From Sphingomonas colocasiae (GTDB taxonomy: Bacteria > Pseudomonadota > Alphaproteobacteria > Sphingomonadales > Sphingomonadaceae), in contig NZ_JAINVV010000013.1 of assembly GCF_019880585.1 (NCBI RefSeq), forward strand, positions 62,001 to 126,000: a stretch of DNA of 64,000 nucleotides. The letters are read 5' to 3'. The translations under genes were made by a program, and so were the position numbers. Positions 43,129 to 52,062 of this stretch are shown piece by piece; within the stretch, counting starts at the first letter, position 1, and every line of letters begins with the position of its first letter. The notes beneath the pieces were generated by a model. It was not told the origin of the DNA. It did not search any database and saw nothing but the letters and a program-made list of their open reading frames with translations.

Positions 43129-45534
43129 GTGAACCCCAATTTCAGGGCCCTTCTTCTGGCGTCCGCGCTCTCGGCCGTCGCGGCGACGGCGGCACAGGCG
43201 CAGGCCGCACCCGGCGCACCGCCGCAGGGTGAGGGCGATACCGCCCCGTCCGACGAGATCGTGGTGACGGGAACTCGCGTGCAGGGCCGATCCCGCCTGG
43301 ATTCGGTGTCGCCGATCGACGTGCTGTCGGGCGCGGCGCTGCGCCAGCAGGGCACGACCGAAGTTGCCGAAGCGCTGGCGTCGATCACACCTTCGATCGA
43401 CTTTCCTCGTGCATCGGCGGTCGATGGCACCGATTCGATCCGTCCGGCCACGCTGCGCGGTCTTTCGCCCGATCAGACACTGGTGCTGGTCAATGGCGTG
43501 CGCGGCCATGCCTCGGCACTGGTCAACGTCAACGGATCGGTCGGACGCGGATCGGCGGCGGTCGATCTCAACACCATCCCCGGCGTCGCACTCGAACGCA
43601 TCGAAGTGCTGCGCGACGGCGCATCCGCGCAATATGGATCTGACGCCATTGCCGGGGTGATCAATCTCCGCCTGCGCCAAGCGCGCGAAGGCGGCGGCGC
43701 CACGCTGAGCTACGGCCAGTACCGCAGCGATGTGAAGACCGCGCTCGCTTCGCGCACCGCGCATGACGGAGAGACCTGGAGCGCATCGGCCTGGCAGGGC
43801 ATCGCGCTGGGAGCGGAAGGCTATCTGACGCTGTCGGGCGAATATCTCCATCGCAACCCGACGAGCCGCGGCGACCTGGACACCCGCGCGACGCCCGCGC
43901 GCGTCCGCTCGCGCTTCGGCGATCCGGCGGTGGAGCAATATACGCTCTATGCCAATGCCGGGCTGCCCGTAGGCGACGGCTGGGAGCTATACGGCTGGGG
44001 CGGCTATCAGCATCGCGACAGCACCAGCGCGGCCTTTCCGCGCGTGCCGAGCAACGTCAACAACGTCGCGGCGCTTTATCCCGACGGCTTCCTGCCGCTG
44101 ATCAACGTCCGCTCCAGGGATCTGACGCTGGCGACGGGGCTGCGCGGCGAAGTGAGCGGATGGAAGACCGACATCAATCTCAGCTATGGCCGCAACCAGC
44201 TCGATTTCCGGACGCGCAACTCGCTCAACGCCACATATGGCGCCGCCTCACCCACCGATTTCGACGATGGTTCACTGATCTACGACCAGTTCGTCGCCGC
44301 GCTCGACGCCGCGCGCGAATATCCGTTCTCCGGTGGTGCGGTGAATGTGGCTGCGGGGCTGGAATATCGGCGCGAAGGCTATGAGATCCGCGCGGGCCAA
44401 CCCGAATCCTACAATCGCGGCCCGTTGGGCGGCAACAGCGCGCTGACCGGCGGCGCCCAGGGATTCATCGGTTTCCAGCCTTCGAACGCGGTCGACAGGC
44501 ACCGCAACAATGTCTCCGCCTATCTCGATCTCGAGGCGCGCTTCGACGGCGGCTTCACGATCGGCGGCGCGGTGCGCGGCGAACGCTATTCGGATTTCGG
44601 CGAGACCGCGACCGCCAAGCTTTCCGCGCGCTGGGACGCAGCCGACTGGTTCGCGCTGCGCGGCGCGATCTCATCCGGTTTCCGTGCACCGTCGCTCCAG
44701 CAAAGCTATTTCACCTCGACGGCATCGGTGGTCGTCGCCCCCAATATCCTCGAAACCGGCACCTATCCCGCGACGAGCACGATCGCGGCGGCGCTCGGCG
44801 GCCTGCCGCTCGAACCCGAAAAGTCGGTCAATTATTCGCTGGGCTTCGTGTTGCGCGCCGGGCGTTTCGAACTGACCGTCGACGGCTATCACATCCGCAT
44901 CCGCGACCAATTGGCGCTTTCGGAGAATATCCAGGCGAGCTTCAGCCCGCAGGTTGCCACCATCCTCGCGCCATTCGGCGTCCAGGCCGCGCGCTTCTTC
45001 ATCAACGGCATCACCAGCCGCACCCAGGGTGTCGATATCGTCGCGCGCTATCGCCAGCCGCTGGGGAGTAGCGCGCTCGATCTCTCGCTCGCCGCCAATT
45101 TCAACGATATCGACGTCACCCGCGTGCCGACATCCACCGCCACGCTCAACCCGTCCCCCACCCTCTTCGCGCGCAACCGCATCCTGACCATCGAGCAGGG
45201 CACGCCGCGCACCAAGATCGTGGGCAGCGCGGACTGGACGCTGGGCGATCTCGGCATCACCGCGCGCGCGGCCTATTATGGCGACGTGCTCCAGCCCGGC
45301 ACCGTCGCCGCGTCGGACATCCATACCGGCAAGGCGACACTGGTGGATCTGGAGGCGCGCTACACGCTGGCCGATCGCATCACCTTCGCCATCGGCGCGG
45401 ACAATCTGTTCGACGTCTATCCGGACAAGGTGCCGACCGCGCTCAACAGCACGGGCGTGACAGCTTTCCCCTATTATTCGCCCTTCGGCTTCAACGGCCG
45501 CTATCTCTACGCACGGGTGGGCGTGCGTTGGTAG
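43129..45534 (+). CDS. TonB-dependent outer-membrane receptor
   Basis: An 801-residue receptor starting at a GTG (43129) with AGGGAGAAA upstream. It has a signal peptide ending A-A-Q-A-Q-A, a TonB-box region D-E-I-V-V-T-G-T-R, a plug with L-R-G-L-S-P-D-Q and the A-Q-Y-G-S-D-A-I-A-G-V-I-N segment, and a barrel closing with Y-A-R-V-G-V-R-W (terminal Trp). The plug motifs are of the type linked to uptake of larger organic ligands. Likely in an operon with the M19 dipeptidase. Confidence 0.92.
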   Translation: MNPNFRALLLASALSAVAATAAQAQAAPGAPPQGEGDTAPSDEIVVTGTRVQGRSRLDSVSPIDVLSGAALRQQGTTEVAEALASITPSIDFPRASAVDGTDSIRPATLRGLSPDQTLVLVNGVRGHASALVNVNGSVGRGSAAVDLNTIPGVALERIEVLRDGASAQYGSDAIAGVINLRLRQAREGGGATLSYGQYRSDVKTALASRTAHDGETWSASAWQGIALGAEGYLTLSGEYLHRNPTSRGDLDTRATPARVRSRFGDPAVEQYTLYANAGLPVGDGWELYGWGGYQHRDSTSAAFPRVPSNVNNVAALYPDGFLPLINVRSRDLTLATGLRGEVSGWKTDINLSYGRNQLDFRTRNSLNATYGAASPTDFDDGSLIYDQFVAALDAAREYPFSGGAVNVAAGLEYRREGYEIRAGQPESYNRGPLGGNSALTGGAQGFIGFQPSNAVDRHRNNVSAYLDLEARFDGGFTIGGAVRGERYSDFGETATAKLSARWDAADWFALRGAISSGFRAPSLQQSYFTSTASVVVAPNILETGTYPATSTIAAALGGLPLEPEKSVNYSLGFVLRAGRFELTVDGYHIRIRDQLALSENIQASFSPQVATILAPFGVQAARFFINGITSRTQGVDIVARYRQPLGSSALDLSLAANFNDIDVTRVPTSTATLNPSPTLFARNRILTIEQGTPRTKIVGSADWTLGDLGITARAAYYGDVLQPGTVAASDIHTGKATLVDLEARYTLADRITFAIGADNLFDVYPDKVPTALNSTGVTAFPYYSPFGFNGRYLYARVGVRW

Positions 45535-45542
45535 GGGATCAA

Positions 45543-45567
45543 CGGGTGGCCCTGCACGGGCCACCCG
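45543..45567 (+). terminator. Hairpin after TonB receptor gene
   Basis: CGGGTGGCCC, loop TGCAC, GGGCCACCCG: a 10-bp stem 9 bases after the stop. A second, weaker stem (GGGTGGG/CCCACCC) is at 45602-45621. There is no T tract, so strength is uncertain. Confidence 0.55.
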
Positions 45568-45739
45568 CCCCGTCCCGACAGGACATGTAAGCCCACATCG
45601 CGGGTGGGCGGCGACCCACCCCGCCCCACACGTTTTTGCGCCGATCCCACACGGACGAGTCTTTGCGCTCGTCCGCGCCGTGGCCCAGCACGGCCGGGCG
45701 TCCGGCTCGAGGCGCGAGGCGATTGGGAGCGGGATCCGA

Positions 45740-47398
45740 ATGCGTATCGGTATCGATGTTGGCGGAACGAATACCGATGCGGTGGCGCTTGTCGACGGCG
45801 GCATCGCCGCCTGGGCGAAGGTGCCGACCAGCGCCGATATCCGATCCGGCATCATCGACGCGATCCGCGCGCTGATCGATCAGGGCGTCGATGTCGCGAC
45901 GCAAACCGAATGCGTCATCATCGGCACCACCCAGTTCACCAATGCCTTTGTCGAACGGCGCGGCCTGTTGCCGGTGGGGGTGCTGCGGCTGGCGCTGCCG
46001 GCGACCGCGGCGCTGCCGCCGCTCGCCCAATGGCCGGCGGATCTGCGCGACACCATCGGCGACGCCACCTTCATGGTGCGCGGCGGCTATCAGTTCGACG
46101 GGCGGATCAACAGCGCGCTCGACGAGGCGGGCATCGCCGACGCCGCGCACGCCATGGCCGAACGCGGCATCACCGCCGTCGCGATCTCCGGCCTGTTCTC
46201 CCCCGTCAATCACGCGATGGAGCTGCGCGCCGCCGACATCGTCCGCGCGCGCATTCCCGAAGCGCGGATCACACTGTCGCACCGGATCGGCCGGCCCGGC
46301 CTGCTCGAACGCGAGAATGCGGCGGTGATGAACGCCAGCCTCGCCGATCTCGCTTCGGTGGTCGTCCGCTCCTTCCGTGCCGCGCTGGCGGCGCTGCGCA
46401 TCGACGCCCCCTTCTTCATCACCCAGAATGACGGCACGTTGATGAGTGCCGACGTGGTCGAGGCCTATCCGGTGCTCACCTTCGCATCGGGGCCCACCAA
46501 CAGCATGCGCGGCGCGGCTTTCCTGTCGGGCCTGGGCGACTGCCTCGTCGCCGATATCGGCGGCACAACCACCGATATCGGGGTGCTCGTCAACGGCTAT
46601 CCCCGCGAATCCACCGTTCCCGTCGATATCGGCGGCGTGCGCACCAATTTCCGTATGCCCGATATATTGGCGCTGGGCCTGGGCGGCGGCAGCATCGTCG
46701 ATGCCGAGGATCCAGCCTCGATCGGCCCCGCCTCGGTCGGCCATCGCCTGACCCGCGAGGCGCGCGTCTTCGGTGGAGACACTTTGACCGCCACCGACAT
46801 CGCGGTCGCGGCGGGCACGGCGCAGATCGGCGACGCCACGCGCCTGAACGAGCTGACGCCGGCACAAATCGCGACCGCGAACGATCGCCTGCACGCCATC
46901 GTCGAGGACGGAATCGACCGGCTGAAGACGCAGGCGGGGGCGGCGCAGCTCGTTCTGGTCGGCGGCGGATCGGTTTTGATCGGCCGGCCGCTCGACGGCA
47001 TTTCAGAGGTGATCCGTCCCGGGCTCGCATCGGTCGCCAACGCGATCGGCGCCGCGATCGCGCAGGTCGGCGGCGAGACCGACCATATCTATCGCTACGA
47101 GGATATCGGGCGCGATGCGGCGCTGACCGATGCGCGCGACCGCGCGTCGGCCGCCGCGATCGCCGCCGGGGCGGACGCCGCGACGATCGCCATCATCGAT
47201 CAGGAGGAATTGCCGCTCGCCTATGTGCCGGGCGGCGCCGTCCGCGTGCGCGTGAAGGCCGTGGGCGCCCTCTGCACCGTCGAAACCGGGAACCGAAACA
47301 GCAGGAACATCGGCCGTGACAGGCAAATGCCGCGCGCGCCGTCGTCAACGAACACGTTAGAAGGGGAAATCGAATGTCCAGACCTCACCTCATATTGA
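45740..47398 (+). CDS. Hydantoinase/oxoprolinase A-type protein (HyuA family), copy 1
   Basis: A 552-residue ASKHA-fold ATP-dependent ring-opening enzyme. The N-terminal phosphate motif is R-I-G-I-D-V-G-G-T-N-T-D-A, the second is A-D-I-G-G-T-T-T-D-I-G, and the adenosine-side glycine run is V-L-V-G-G-G-S. Family members hydrolyse hydantoins, 5-oxoproline or N-methylhydantoin with ATP, normally with a HyuB subunit; none is present here. The ATG at 45740 has GGGAGCGGG upstream. The last 25 bases overlap the next TonB receptor gene, so the two are translated together. A diverged second copy is at 57634-59220. Confidence 0.9.
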   Translation: MRIGIDVGGTNTDAVALVDGGIAAWAKVPTSADIRSGIIDAIRALIDQGVDVATQTECVIIGTTQFTNAFVERRGLLPVGVLRLALPATAALPPLAQWPADLRDTIGDATFMVRGGYQFDGRINSALDEAGIADAAHAMAERGITAVAISGLFSPVNHAMELRAADIVRARIPEARITLSHRIGRPGLLERENAAVMNASLADLASVVVRSFRAALAALRIDAPFFITQNDGTLMSADVVEAYPVLTFASGPTNSMRGAAFLSGLGDCLVADIGGTTTDIGVLVNGYPRESTVPVDIGGVRTNFRMPDILALGLGGGSIVDAEDPASIGPASVGHRLTREARVFGGDTLTATDIAVAAGTAQIGDATRLNELTPAQIATANDRLHAIVEDGIDRLKTQAGAAQLVLVGGGSVLIGRPLDGISEVIRPGLASVANAIGAAIAQVGGETDHIYRYEDIGRDAALTDARDRASAAAIAAGADAATIAIIDQEELPLAYVPGGAVRVRVKAVGALCTVETGNRNSRNIGRDRQMPRAPSSTNTLEGEIECPDLTSY

Positions 47399-49452
47399 TC
47401 CTGTCGGCCTCGGTCGCGTCGCTGGTCGCCGCGCATGGCCCGGCGCTTGCCCAGGAGGCGAGCGACGAGACCGAAGCATCCACCGATATCGTCGTCACCG
47501 CCCGCAAGCGCGAGGAGCGGCTGCAGGAAGTGCCGGAATCGGTGAGCGTGCTGACCGGCGCGCAGATCGATCGCGGCAACATCAACAATCTGAAGGATTT
47601 CGTCGCGCTGACGCCGAACATTATCGCGCGATCGACCTTCCGATCGAACGAGACCTTCATCACGCTGCGCGGCATCGCCAGCGCACAGGGCGCGCTGCCC
47701 CCCGTCAGCATCATCGTCGACGGCGTGCAGCTCGGCTCCAACGACTTCATCAACCAGGATCTGCTCGACCTCGAGCGTATCGAAGTGCTGCGCGGGCCGC
47801 AGGGCGCGCTTTACGGCCAGGGCGCGATCGCCGGCGCGATCAACATCGTGACGCGCAATCCGACCAATGATTTCGAAGGGTTCGTCAAGGGCACCTATGG
47901 TCGCGGCAACAGCTATCGCCTGTCTGGCGCGGTGTCCGGCCCGATCATCGCGGACAGCCTGTTCTTCCGCCTCTCCGCCTATCATCGCGGCACCGACGGC
48001 CTGATCAAGAATGCGGCGGGCGTCCGCATCGACGGCGGCAAGCAGAGCTCGGTGCGCGGGCAATTGAGCCTCGACGCCGATCCGCTGACGATCAAGCTGC
48101 GCGGATCATGGACCGACGGCGACGGCGGCTGCTGCATCCAGGACAAGGCGCCGCGCGACGCGGCAGGCAATCTGATCGACCTGGACGACGTGACCAATCC
48201 CGGCGCCAAGAGCAACATCCTGGGCCGCGAGAAGACGCGCTTCCGCGACGCATCGGCCCGCATCGATTATGATTTCGGGCCGCTGACGCTGACCTCGATC
48301 ACCGGCTGGGCCGATGTCCGGCAAAAGGTGTTCGGCGATTTCGACTATACCGCCGCCGCGCTCACCGCGCAGGATCTCGTCTACAGCACCAATGTGGTCA
48401 ACCAGGATATCCGCCTGGCATCGAACGGCGACGGCGCCTTCTCGTGGATCGTCGGCGGCTTCTACCAGAAGCGCAAGGAAACGCTGCGGCTGCGCGTCGG
48501 CGCCGAGATTCCGGGCGGACTGACGCCCACGATCATCGACCAGGATATCCACAAGACCAGCAAGTCGACGGCGGTCTATGGCCAGCTTTCGTACAAGATC
48601 ACGCCCGAACTCGAACTGCTCGGTGCGCTGCGCTATGACGACGACAAGGAAGACAATGTCGACCGCAATCGTCCCGCGACGACGCAGGCCAAGGCGAAGT
48701 TCCACGCGCTCCAGCCCAAGGCGCAGCTTTCCTACAAATGGACGCCGGACATCATGGTCTATGCGACCTATTCGGAAGGGTTCCGTGCCGGCGGCTTCTC
48801 CCAGACCTCGCTGTTCGACAATGAGAAGACGCGCAATTACGAAGCCGGCTTCAAGAGCCAGTTCGCCGATGGCCGGGTGACGCTCAACGGCTCGGTCTTC
48901 CACATCGATTATCAGAACCAGCTTCTGTCCTATGTGGTGAACACCAACACTGCCGCGATCCGGCGGACGATCAACATCCCCAAGACCGCGATCGACGGCT
49001 TCGAGCTGGAAGTGAACGCGCGCCCGAGCCGGAGCCTGACCGCGAGCTTCAGCGTCGGCTTCACCGACAGCGTGGTGAAGAAGGTCGCTCCCGATCCCGT
49101 CATCCCGACGGCGGGCGCGGTCGGCAAGAAATCGCCGCTTGTCGCCCCCTTCACCGTCGGCGCGTCGGCGACGCACCGCACGCCGCTGACCGACACGCTC
49201 GATTTCGTCGCCTATGGCGCCGTCCAGCATCGCGGCGGCTATTATTTCGACCTGACCAACACGATCCACACCGGCACCAAGACCTTCGTCGACGCCAATC
49301 TGTCGATCGAAACCTCGGTGTGGAGCATCGGGCTCTACGGCAAGAACCTGACCAACGCCCGCTTCGCCGAGAATATGTCGATCACCGGCGCGGATCTGCG
49401 CGTGCCCAACCAGCCGCGCAGCTATGGCGTGGAAGCGCGGTACCGCTTCTAG
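47374..49452 (+). CDS. TonB-dependent outer-membrane receptor
   Basis: A 692-residue receptor of the type with V-T-A-R-K-R-E-E-R-L-Q-E-V-P after the TonB box. Signal peptide MSRPHLILILSASVASLVAA with cleavage after A-L-A-Q; plug motifs L-R-G-I-A-S and V-L-R-G-P-Q-G-A-L-Y-G-Q-G; barrel ends V-E-A-R-Y-R-F. A Cys pair (G-G-C-C-I-Q) near residue 250 is unusual for the family. It starts inside the HyuA gene, tying uptake to the HyuA step. The stop codon TAG overlaps the left end of the repeat at 49451-49595. Confidence 0.92.
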   Translation: MSRPHLILILSASVASLVAAHGPALAQEASDETEASTDIVVTARKREERLQEVPESVSVLTGAQIDRGNINNLKDFVALTPNIIARSTFRSNETFITLRGIASAQGALPPVSIIVDGVQLGSNDFINQDLLDLERIEVLRGPQGALYGQGAIAGAINIVTRNPTNDFEGFVKGTYGRGNSYRLSGAVSGPIIADSLFFRLSAYHRGTDGLIKNAAGVRIDGGKQSSVRGQLSLDADPLTIKLRGSWTDGDGGCCIQDKAPRDAAGNLIDLDDVTNPGAKSNILGREKTRFRDASARIDYDFGPLTLTSITGWADVRQKVFGDFDYTAAALTAQDLVYSTNVVNQDIRLASNGDGAFSWIVGGFYQKRKETLRLRVGAEIPGGLTPTIIDQDIHKTSKSTAVYGQLSYKITPELELLGALRYDDDKEDNVDRNRPATTQAKAKFHALQPKAQLSYKWTPDIMVYATYSEGFRAGGFSQTSLFDNEKTRNYEAGFKSQFADGRVTLNGSVFHIDYQNQLLSYVVNTNTAAIRRTINIPKTAIDGFELEVNARPSRSLTASFSVGFTDSVVKKVAPDPVIPTAGAVGKKSPLVAPFTVGASATHRTPLTDTLDFVAYGAVQHRGGYYFDLTNTIHTGTKTFVDANLSIETSVWSIGLYGKNLTNARFAENMSITGADLRVPNQPRSYGVEARYRF

Positions 49453-49595
49453 GGCCGATCGACATTCAGCCCATACCGGCCTGCAAATGGCGGTTTGCCG
49501 CGCTTCCGGTGCTCACGTACCTTAAGTACGCTGCGCTCCGGGTCACGAAAAACCACCATTTTCGACTCGGTCTGAACTGAATGTCGACCGACCCT
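49451..49595. repeat. 145-bp palindromic (MITE-like) element
   Basis: The ends at 49451-49469 and 49577-49595 are inverted repeats matching at 17 of 19 bases. The inner part is a long imperfect hairpin whose arms begin AAATGGCGGTTT (49485) and end AAACCACCATTT. It has no coding capacity and begins inside the receptor stop codon. It resembles non-autonomous repeats common in sphingomonads (from general knowledge). Confidence 0.78.
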
Positions 49596-49606
49596 AAGGT
49601 TGGGCA

Positions 49607-49646
49607 CCCTCTTGTCATTCCCGCATGCGCGGGAATGACAAGAGGG
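49607..49646. repeat. Perfect 18-bp hairpin of the GTCATTCCCGC repeat family
   Basis: The arms read CCCTCTTGTCATTCCCGC and its reverse complement, with an ATGC loop. The same GTCATTCC/GGGAATGAC theme is in the 10680-10835 element. It lies 40 bases before the permease start and could act as a terminator or RNA-stability element inside the operon. Confidence 0.75.
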
Positions 49647-49685
49647 GACTGGATAACGCCTCAAGCTCCGGACAGGAGACCTCGA

Positions 49686-50969
49686 ATGCTCCCCCAGAAT
49701 GGCGACGATTTCTCGCAGACGCCGGTGCCTGAATCGGCGACGGTCAGCGGCTGGCGGATCGCGCTCACCAAGCTCGGCGCGGTCGTGGCGCTGCCCGGCT
49801 TCGTCGCGGGCGCCCAGATCGGCTTCACCTATGGCGTGGCGCGCGGGCTGATCGCCATCGCCATCGGCGGCCTCGTGCTGACCGCGATCGCGATCGCGAC
49901 CAGCATGGTGGCGGTGCGCACCCGCCTCACCGCCTCGCTGCTGATCCAGCGCACCTTCGGCACGATCGGCAGCCGGTTCGTCAACGGCGTGCTCGCCACG
50001 ATCCTGCTCGGCTGGTTCGGCGTCACCGCGCAGTTGTTCGGCGCCAGCCTCGCGCAGATGGTGACCGAACTCGCCGGCTATCACGTGCCGGCATGGCCGC
50101 TGATCATCGGCGGCGGCATCTTGATGGTGACGACCGCCCTGTTCGGCTTTCGCGGATTGCAGCGGCTGGCCGACGTCACCATTCCCGCGCTGCTGATCGT
50201 GCTGGTCGTCGCGACCTGGCGCGCGCTCGGCGACGTATCGGCGGACGATCTGCTCGCGGTGCCGGCCGGCGCACCGCCGCTCGGCACCGCGATCTCGGCG
50301 ATCGTCGGCAGCCTCGCGACCGGCGTGGTCGTCTTTCCCGATCTCGCGCGCTTCGCCCGCCGCCGCCGCGATGCCGCCGTGGCGGCATTCCTCACCTTCG
50401 CGCTGGGCATGCCATCGGTGCTGGTGCTGGCGGCGATCCCGAGCACCGCGACGCATCAGCACGACCTGATCGCGATCCTGACCATCCTGGGCATGGGCGT
50501 TCCCGCCTTCGTGATCCTTGTGCTCAAGGCCTGGGCGAGCAATTCGGGCAATCTCTATTCGGCGTCGCTGGGGCTGCGCACCGTCTTTCCCGGTTTCGGC
50601 CGGTCGACCATCGCCTGTGTCGGCGGCAGCGTCGGCGTCGCCTTCGCCCTGTTCGGGATCAGCGACCATTTCCTGCCGCTGCTGATGCTGCTGGGCATCA
50701 CCATCCCCGCGCTTGCCGGCATCTATATCGCCGATTTCCTGACTCTGGGCGATCGCGTGCCCGCCGCCCGCCGCTTCCACTGGCGCGCCTTCCTCTCCTG
50801 GGCCGCCGGCATCGCGGTCGCCACGCTCACCGCGCGCGGCGTCATCCATCTGAGCGGCGTCGCCGCGCTCGATTCCATCGCCACCAGCTTCCTCGTCCAG
50901 GCCGCATTGATGCGCGCCATGGCCGCCCCCACCGACCCATCCCTGAAAGTATCGCATGGCACAGAATGA
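49686..50969 (+). CDS. NCS1-family nucleobase/hydantoin permease
   Basis: A 427-residue membrane protein with about 12 segments of the cytosine/purine/uracil/thiamine/allantoin/hydantoin permease family. The early G-A-V-V-A-L-P-G-F and the N-S-G-N-L-Y-S-A-S-L-G segment in the middle are typical. ATG at 49686 with AGGAG upstream. Family members carry hydantoins (Mhp1), allantoin or pyrimidines; with HyuA and DUF917 genes on both sides, a hydantoin-like substrate is the best inference. Its end overlaps the next gene by 14 bases. Confidence 0.9.
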   Translation: MLPQNGDDFSQTPVPESATVSGWRIALTKLGAVVALPGFVAGAQIGFTYGVARGLIAIAIGGLVLTAIAIATSMVAVRTRLTASLLIQRTFGTIGSRFVNGVLATILLGWFGVTAQLFGASLAQMVTELAGYHVPAWPLIIGGGILMVTTALFGFRGLQRLADVTIPALLIVLVVATWRALGDVSADDLLAVPAGAPPLGTAISAIVGSLATGVVVFPDLARFARRRRDAAVAAFLTFALGMPSVLVLAAIPSTATHQHDLIAILTILGMGVPAFVILVLKAWASNSGNLYSASLGLRTVFPGFGRSTIACVGGSVGVAFALFGISDHFLPLLMLLGITIPALAGIYIADFLTLGDRVPAARRFHWRAFLSWAAGIAVATLTARGVIHLSGVAALDSIATSFLVQAALMRAMAAPTDPSLKVSHGTE

Positions 50970-52062
50970 CATCCGCCTCGAAGACCTGCCCGATCTCGCG
51001 CGCGGCGCGGCGCTGCTCGGCGCCGGTGGTGGCGGCGATCCCTATATCGGCCGGCTGATCGCGGAACAGGCCTTCGCCGAATATGGCGCCCCCACGATCC
51101 TCTCCCCCGTGGCGGTGCCCGACGACATGCTGATCTGCGCGGTGGCGGCGCTGGGCGCCACCAACATCCAGATGGAAAAGCTGATCGCGGGCAACGAACT
51201 GCCCCATGCCGTCCATGTCCTCGAACGCTATCTCGGAAAACGCGTCGGCGCTCTGATCCCGGCCGAGATCGGCGGCAGCAATTCGCTGCTGCCGCTGATG
51301 CTGGGCGCACGGCAGGCCCTGCCCGTGATCGACGCGGACGGCATGGGCCGCGCCTTTCCCGAGCTGCAGATGAACAGCTTCAGCATCAACGGCGTCCGCG
51401 CCGGGCCGCTGGTGGTGGTCGACGAGCATCTCAACACCGCGATCATCGATACGCCCGACGACACGACGGCCGAGGCGATGACGCGCGCGCTGGCGATCCA
51501 GATGGGGCTGCGCGTCTATCTCAGCTGCTTTCCGATGACGGGCAAGCAGATGCGCGAAACCGCGATCCATGGCACGCTGTCCGCCGCGCTCGCGATCGGC
51601 CGCGCGCTGGGCAACGGCAACGGCGCGGTCTCGCCGGTCGATCATCTGGTCGACGTGCTGCGCGATATCCCGACCTATGGCCATGCCCGCGCGCTGTTCG
51701 ACGGCAAGATCGTCGATGTCGACCGGCGCACGGCGCGCGGCTTCTCGGTCGGTTCGTGCCGGCTCGACGCGATCGGCGGTGGGGGCGGCAATGGGGGCAG
51801 TCAGGCGGTGATCAGCTTCCAGAACGAAAATCTGTCGTGCGACATCGACGGCCGGATCGTCGCGGTCACGCCCGACCTGATCTGCATCGTCGATCGCGAG
51901 ACCGCAGAGCCGATCCCGACGCCGCAGCTCAAATATGGCCAGCGCGTGCGCGTCGTCGGCATTCGCGCGCCGGAGCGGATGCGCACGCCCCAGGCGCTCG
52001 CCGCCTTCGGCCCCGCCGCCTTCGGTATCGATGCAACCTATACGCCGCTGACATGCGCGTAA
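50956..52062 (+). CDS. DUF917 / S-methyl-thiohydantoin desulfurase (S-Me-THD) family protein, copy 1
   Basis: A 368-residue protein of PF06032. Signatures are L-G-A-G-G-G-G-D-P-Y-I-G near residue 25, E-I-G-G-S-N-S near 110, and P-V-I-D-A-D-G-M-G-R-A-F-P near 130. The family is almost always next to HyuA-type genes, and a member is described as acting on S-methyl-thiohydantoin; this last point is from memory of family annotation. It is about 35-40% like the copy at 56532-57641 by eye. Overlaps the permease and peptidase genes on both sides. Confidence 0.88.
   Translation: MAQNDIRLEDLPDLARGAALLGAGGGGDPYIGRLIAEQAFAEYGAPTILSPVAVPDDMLICAVAALGATNIQMEKLIAGNELPHAVHVLERYLGKRVGALIPAEIGGSNSLLPLMLGARQALPVIDADGMGRAFPELQMNSFSINGVRAGPLVVVDEHLNTAIIDTPDDTTAEAMTRALAIQMGLRVYLSCFPMTGKQMRETAIHGTLSAALAIGRALGNGNGAVSPVDHLVDVLRDIPTYGHARALFDGKIVDVDRRTARGFSVGSCRLDAIGGGGGNGGSQAVISFQNENLSCDIDGRIVAVTPDLICIVDRETAEPIPTPQLKYGQRVRVVGIRAPERMRTPQALAAFGPAAFGIDATYTPLTCA

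Noticed and set aside
45602-45621. Second hairpin as an RNA gene or riboswitch before HyuA copy 1
   Set aside because: Only a short GGGTGGG/CCCACCC stem without further conserved structure; it is better explained as terminator-like sequence.
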